A DNA stretch of 17,705 nt from Clostridiales bacterium (GTDB taxonomy: Bacteria; Bacillota_A; Clostridia; Saccharofermentanales; Saccharofermentanaceae). The stretch's first letter is position 1. Each line of letters begins with the position of its first letter. The DNA lies in assembly GCA_017537905.1 (NCBI GenBank), contig JAFYJX010000023.1:1-17705 (forward strand). The letters are read 5' to 3'. Positions 14,541 to 17,705 of the stretch are shown here, piece by piece. The position numbers were made by a program, and so were the translations under genes. The notes under the pieces were generated by a model. The model was not told the origin of the DNA and searched no databases. It saw only the letters and a program-made list of their open reading frames with translations.

Positions 14541-15371
14541 TTATTTGTTTGCTGCTGCAACAAATGCCTTAGCAGGCTCGTTGTCGATAACAACTGCGTC
14601 GATCTTGCCGGACTGGAGTGCGATAACTGCATCGTTACCCTTTGCGAAACGCTCAACTCTGTTTTCACCTACGCCGCCGTTCTCAGGTGTGTCAGACATA
14701 TAGATGTCGCCTGTTGTACCTGTCTGGACGCCTACTTTGTAGTTGCCTTCAAGAAGCTTATCTACGTCTGTGATCTCAGAACCTTCAACTACGATAACGG
14801 ACTGAACGCCTGTAGCATAAGGTGTAGAGAAGTTAACGGACTTAAGTCTGTCTTCTGTAACGGTCATGCCTGCGCAGCCGATGTCGTACTTGCCAGCCTG
14901 AACGCCTGCGATGATGGAATCGAACTCAACGTCCTCGATAACGAGCTCAAGGCCGAGCTTGTCAGCAACTGCCTTAGCGATCTCAGGGTCGATACCTACG
15001 ATGTTATCACCTTCGTGATACTCATAAGGCTGGAAGAAAGCGTTTGTAGCCATGATGAGCTTGCCCTCTTCGATAGTTGTGAATTCGGGATAAGTACCCT
15101 TTACAGATTCTTTCTTCTCGATCTGAGCGCCTGCAGGAATGTACTTCTCGATGATGGAAGGAATTGTGCCGTCTTCTGTGAGCTCAGCGAGAGCCTGGTC
15201 GATAGCTGCCTTAAGACCTTCGTTCTCCTTGCTGATTGCCATAGCATAATCTTCAACAGCATAAGCTGTGTCAAGGATCTTGAGGTTCTTCTTAGCCTGT
15301 CCGCATGATGTCATTCCGAGCAAAAGTGCTACAGAAAGGAAAGCTGCTGCGAATCTTGAAAGTGTCTTCAT
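14541..15371 (-). CDS. Amino acid ABC transporter substrate-binding lipoprotein with circularly permuted SBP_bac_3 domain
   Basis: 276 aa lipoprotein: charged start, hydrophobic core, then C23 in GMTSCG as lipidation site. The domain order is abnormal. Residues about 29-79 (LKILDTAYAVEDYAMAIS ... DGTIPSIIEKYI) are what normally forms the C-terminal end of SBP_bac_3 proteins. After a linker of about 25 residues, the usual beginning (EGKLIMATNAFFQPYEY, 102-118) follows. It runs through GIDPEIAKAVADKLG, GMTVTEDRLKSVNFS (R175, expected to hold the ligand carboxylate), VGVQTGTTGD (213-222) and DAVVIDNEPAKAF (D263, expected for the amino group). The protein then stops exactly where the displaced segment would normally follow. 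No frameshift and no leftover C-terminal code lie downstream, where a hairpin begins. AAAGGAG eight bases before ATG supports the start. The ligand is probably a polar amino acid. Confidence 0.9.
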   Translation of the reverse strand: MKTLSRFAAAFLSVALLLGMTSCGQAKKNLKILDTAYAVEDYAMAISKENEGLKAAIDQALAELTEDGTIPSIIEKYIPAGAQIEKKESVKGTYPEFTTIEEGKLIMATNAFFQPYEYHEGDNIVGIDPEIAKAVADKLGLELVIEDVEFDSIIAGVQAGKYDIGCAGMTVTEDRLKSVNFSTPYATGVQSVIVVEGSEITDVDKLLEGNYKVGVQTGTTGDIYMSDTPENGGVGENRVERFAKGNDAVIALQSGKIDAVVIDNEPAKAFVAAANK

Positions 15372-15423
15372 AACAATCTCCTTTTGTAATAGTTTGGATA
15401 ACGGTATCTTACGCTATGAAAGG

Positions 15424-15440
15424 GTGCAAGGTATATGCAC
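15424..15440. promoter_or_regulatory. Small dyad in the binding protein/oxidoreductase intergenic region
   Basis: GTGCA-7-TGCAC (15424-15440) is the only dyad noticed between the divergent binding protein and saccharopine-dehydrogenase-like genes (15372-15533). A TTGCAC with 17 bp and TACCGT could serve as a poor leftward promoter for the binding protein. Weak evidence. Confidence 0.25.
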
Positions 15441-15470
15441 AAAAACTCCTAAAATTTGTGTATTTTTCGT

Positions 15471-15499
15471 TTGCTCATTGGTGTTTTTCTGAATATAAT
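15471..15499 (+). promoter_or_regulatory. Sigma-A promoter of the saccharopine-dehydrogenase-like gene
   Basis: TTGCTC (15471-15476), 17 bp, TATAAT (15494-15499). The predicted start near 15506 leaves a leader of about 28 nt, with GGGAGGA just before ATG 15534. This also rules out the longer reading that begins upstream of the promoter. Confidence 0.65.
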
Positions 15500-15533
15500 A
15501 ATTTTAGAATATAAAAGGTCTTGGGGAGGATCT

Positions 15534-16808
15534 ATGAAGAGGGTATTAATTCTCGGTTGCAATGAATTAACAAAGCGTTTGCTCATTGAACTTTGCAAAT
15601 ACCAGTCTTATGTCTCGGGTATCTGTCTTGCTTCCCGCAACAAGGAAGATTGTGACGAGCTCAGAGAGCTTGCATTAAGCATGGGCGTCAGAGTCACAAC
15701 AGCAGGAATCGATCTGAATAATGTTGAGGGTGCCATGATGATGGTTCGTATCTTTGCGCCTGATATGGTCGTAAATCTCCTGCCGCCTGAACTCGCACTT
15801 TCTGCTATGGATCTTGCGATAAAAGCAAAAGCAGATTACATCGATGCGACGCTTTTCGGCGTGCCCGAATTTCCGTCGCCGATCTCACTTCTCTCGAAGC
15901 AGTTTGAGAAGTTTAAGGATTTCCAGAATAACGGCAACACTGCTGTCTGCGGTGCAGGACTTGTTCCCGGCGTTGCCAATACGATCATAAGACATGCCGG
16001 TCTCTATCATTTCAAGAAGATCGAGAGCATTGATATCATTTCCGTTTCCGGCGAGCAGAAGGAAACTGCGAAGGGTAAGAAGAAGGATATCGACGATAAT
16101 CTTTATTCGGAGGACATCAAACCTCCGCTCATTCCGTTAAAGAAAGCGACCAACGACAAGAAGGTATTCTATGTCGATAAGGGCAAGGTCATAGAAGCAG
16201 ATCCTCTTTCCATCGAAGGAAAATCTGACGGCGGAAGCAAAGTTTATCTTTCTTCCAGCCCGATGCTTACGGATCTTCTCAAGGAATTCCCTGATGCTAT
16301 CAGCGTAAGGTATTTCAAGCTTGGAAGGAAACCTGCAAAGGAACATATTCCGCCCCAGAAGAAGATTGACTTCTTAAAGGAGATGGGACTCTTATCCACA
16401 GTGCCCGTTAAAGTCAATAATGTTGAGGTCGCTCCTATAGACCTTATCGCAGCCATGCTTCCGAAGCAGGCAGACCTTGATGTTGAGAAGGATGAAGAGG
16501 AGAAGGCAAAGGGAATGGCTTCTTTCGAGATCTACATCACCGGCCAGAGCAAGAAGGAAGACAAGGAAGTTACCAAGTCCTATGTCATCAAGGGCGATAA
16601 TGACGAGTGCTATGAGAAGAACTATAACAGCGCTTTCGAATATCTGAAGGGTTCAGCTCTCATTGCAGGCGTTAAGCTCATGTGCAAGGACAAGTGGAAG
16701 AAGCCCGGAGTATTTACCCCTGCTGCTTTCGACTGCAATTCATATTATGAGGCCTTTGTAATGGAAGGCATTGAAATAAGAGAGGGCGTAGGCAAGCGCT
16801 TCAACTAA
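15534..16808 (+). CDS. Saccharopine dehydrogenase family oxidoreductase
   Basis: 424 aa, the usual length for bacterial members. The N-terminal Rossmann fold begins MKRVLILGCNELTKRLLIEL, with the glycine loop reduced to GCNELT rather than GxGxxG. It continues with a basic residue after strand 2 (ASRNKED, suggesting NADP), DLNN (60-63), the 'FAPDMVVNLLPPELALSAMDLAIKAKADYIDAT' stretch, and the family motif CGAGLVPGVANTI (139-151). The middle and C-terminal part forms the substrate domain. Relatives include saccharopine and carboxynorspermidine dehydrogenases, acting in lysine or polyamine metabolism; many bacterial homologues are uncharacterised, so I do not name the reaction. GGGAGGA before ATG 15534 fixes the start. 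A region of about 16 charged residues near 318-330 (DVEKDEEEKAKG) looks like an insert. The GGDEF gene follows 36 nt downstream. Confidence 0.82.
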   Translation: MKRVLILGCNELTKRLLIELCKYQSYVSGICLASRNKEDCDELRELALSMGVRVTTAGIDLNNVEGAMMMVRIFAPDMVVNLLPPELALSAMDLAIKAKADYIDATLFGVPEFPSPISLLSKQFEKFKDFQNNGNTAVCGAGLVPGVANTIIRHAGLYHFKKIESIDIISVSGEQKETAKGKKKDIDDNLYSEDIKPPLIPLKKATNDKKVFYVDKGKVIEADPLSIEGKSDGGSKVYLSSSPMLTDLLKEFPDAISVRYFKLGRKPAKEHIPPQKKIDFLKEMGLLSTVPVKVNNVEVAPIDLIAAMLPKQADLDVEKDEEEKAKGMASFEIYITGQSKKEDKEVTKSYVIKGDNDECYEKNYNSAFEYLKGSALIAGVKLMCKDKWKKPGVFTPAAFDCNSYYEAFVMEGIEIREGVGKRFN

Positions 16809-16844
16809 GAGCTTCCCCCAACCTCTCGATCCAAGGAGTAATAA

Positions 16845-17705
16845 ATGGTAAATTCCAATATTTTGAAAGATATGCAGATCAACGACCAACTCGTAATAGA
16901 TACGATACGAAGAGACGGTAAAGATACCATTTATTTCAAGGATAAGGATTCAAGATTCATTTGGAATAATGCAATGCATGCGAAGCAGTTTGGTTTTGAT
17001 GATCCTAATGAGATCATTGGAAAGACCGACAGGGATTTCTTCCCGGCAGAGTTTGCCGATAAGGCCAGAAAACTTGAATTAGAGATCATGAGGACTGGAA
17101 AGCCTGTCCTTAATATTGAAGAAGCAGTCCCGCTTGATGAAGATACCATTAAGTATTACAGCGCTTCAAAGTATCCTCTCTACGACAAAAATAATAATAT
17201 CGTAGGAACATGGGGCATCAGCCGTGATATCACAGAGCAGAAGAAGCTTGAATTGGAGCTCGAGCGTTCCTATCACAGGATGGAACTCTTAGCACGTGTC
17301 GATGACTTAAGCGGACTTTATAACAGACGTTATTTCTACGAGACTCTCGAAAAATATGCGAGCCTCTATGAGAAGAGATCTGACGGCAGCACTTTTGCAC
17401 TTCTGGTAATTGACGTTGATGACATGACTCACGTTAACGATCAGTATGGCCAGCAGAACGGAGATATCGTTTTAAGAAGCATCGCAGAAGCCTGCATGGC
17501 AAATGTCAGGACTGAAGATACATGCTTCAGAACGGGCGGTGACGAATTTGCGATCGTACTTCTTGATACTGAGAAGATCGCCGCTATAGGCATGGCAAAA
17601 AAGCTTGTTGAGCACATAGCAAGCGAACCTGTCATCCTTGACGGCAGGAGAGAAAGAGTAACTATCTCAGCGGGTCTCGCAATGTTTGATAACGAAGAGC
17701 CTGAC
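16845..17705 (+). CDS. PAS-GGDEF diguanylate cyclase (partial, C-terminus cut by window edge)
   Basis: 287 codons are seen, open to the right edge. Residues about 12-130 are a PAS domain of the 'FKDKDSRFIWNN ... GKTDRDFFPAEFA ... GTWGISRDITEQKK' type, common in two-domain sensor cyclases, with no membrane segment, so it is cytosolic. A short coiled linker (133-147) leads to the GGDEF domain: DDLSGLYNRRYF (153-164), metal ligand D190 in LLVIDVDD, VND (197-199), and an intact GGDEF (231-235). RTED (222-225) is an RxxD inhibitory site at the usual distance. It should make cyclic di-GMP from two GTP and be feedback inhibited. AAGGAG (16833-16838) six bases before ATG 16845 fixes the start. It lies 36 nt behind the oxidoreductase gene in the same direction, so the two may be cotranscribed. 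An additional C-terminal domain cannot be excluded. Confidence 0.92.
   Translation, partial: MVNSNILKDMQINDQLVIDTIRRDGKDTIYFKDKDSRFIWNNAMHAKQFGFDDPNEIIGKTDRDFFPAEFADKARKLELEIMRTGKPVLNIEEAVPLDEDTIKYYSASKYPLYDKNNNIVGTWGISRDITEQKKLELELERSYHRMELLARVDDLSGLYNRRYFYETLEKYASLYEKRSDGSTFALLVIDVDDMTHVNDQYGQQNGDIVLRSIAEACMANVRTEDTCFRTGGDEFAIVLLDTEKIAAIGMAKKLVEHIASEPVILDGRRERVTISAGLAMFDNEEPD

Noticed and set aside
15456..15533. Longer start for the saccharopine-dehydrogenase-like protein
   Set aside because: It would contain the promoter and the ribosome site, and the Rossmann fold begins at the ATG 15534.

Overview
The window looks like ordinary chromosome from an anaerobic low-to-mid GC Firmicute of class Clostridia, probably a gut or rumen relative of Saccharofermentans, Oscillospiraceae or Lachnospiraceae. 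The evidence is sigma-A style promoters, AGGAGG ribosome binding sites, Gram-positive lipoprotein signals (a lipid-anchored solute-binding protein and a lipid-anchored beta-helix protein), zinc-ribbon DUF4190 membrane proteins and a NptA-type phosphate transporter with a PhoU tail. No tRNA, rRNA, CRISPR array, phage gene or transposase was found. The genus is inference only.

Layout. Positions 1-4844 hold a cell-surface block. A GLUG-type surface protein (cut by the left edge) and a GT-C-like membrane protein read leftward. Two further multi-pass membrane proteins, one of them PIG-V-like, read rightward from a divergent promoter region near 2025-2095. A 108-bp element of nested palindromic repeats at 4891-5003 separates this block from a leftward beta-helix lipoprotein with a Pro/Gly-rich tail (5031-6533), an intracellular lipase-like alpha/beta hydrolase (6676-7500) and an MFS transporter (7576-8775).

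Positions 8898-11406 hold a rightward Na+/phosphate cotransporter (nptA-like) and the tRNA methyltransferase gene trmL. A near-identical 22-bp palindrome precedes each of the two. The copy before nptA sits exactly between a consensus -35 and -10, as an operator would.

Positions 11415-15371 read leftward. In order of transcription they are a polar amino acid ABC transporter (binding protein, permease, ATPase), a zinc-ribbon/DUF4190 protein, a terminator, and a second zinc-ribbon/DUF4190 paralogue. The binding protein is the most striking object in the window. Its SBP_bac_3 domain is circularly permuted: the segment that normally ends the domain comes directly after the signal peptide, and the protein stops where that segment would normally begin.

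Positions 15534-17705 read rightward: a saccharopine-dehydrogenase-family oxidoreductase, then a PAS-GGDEF diguanylate cyclase cut by the right edge.
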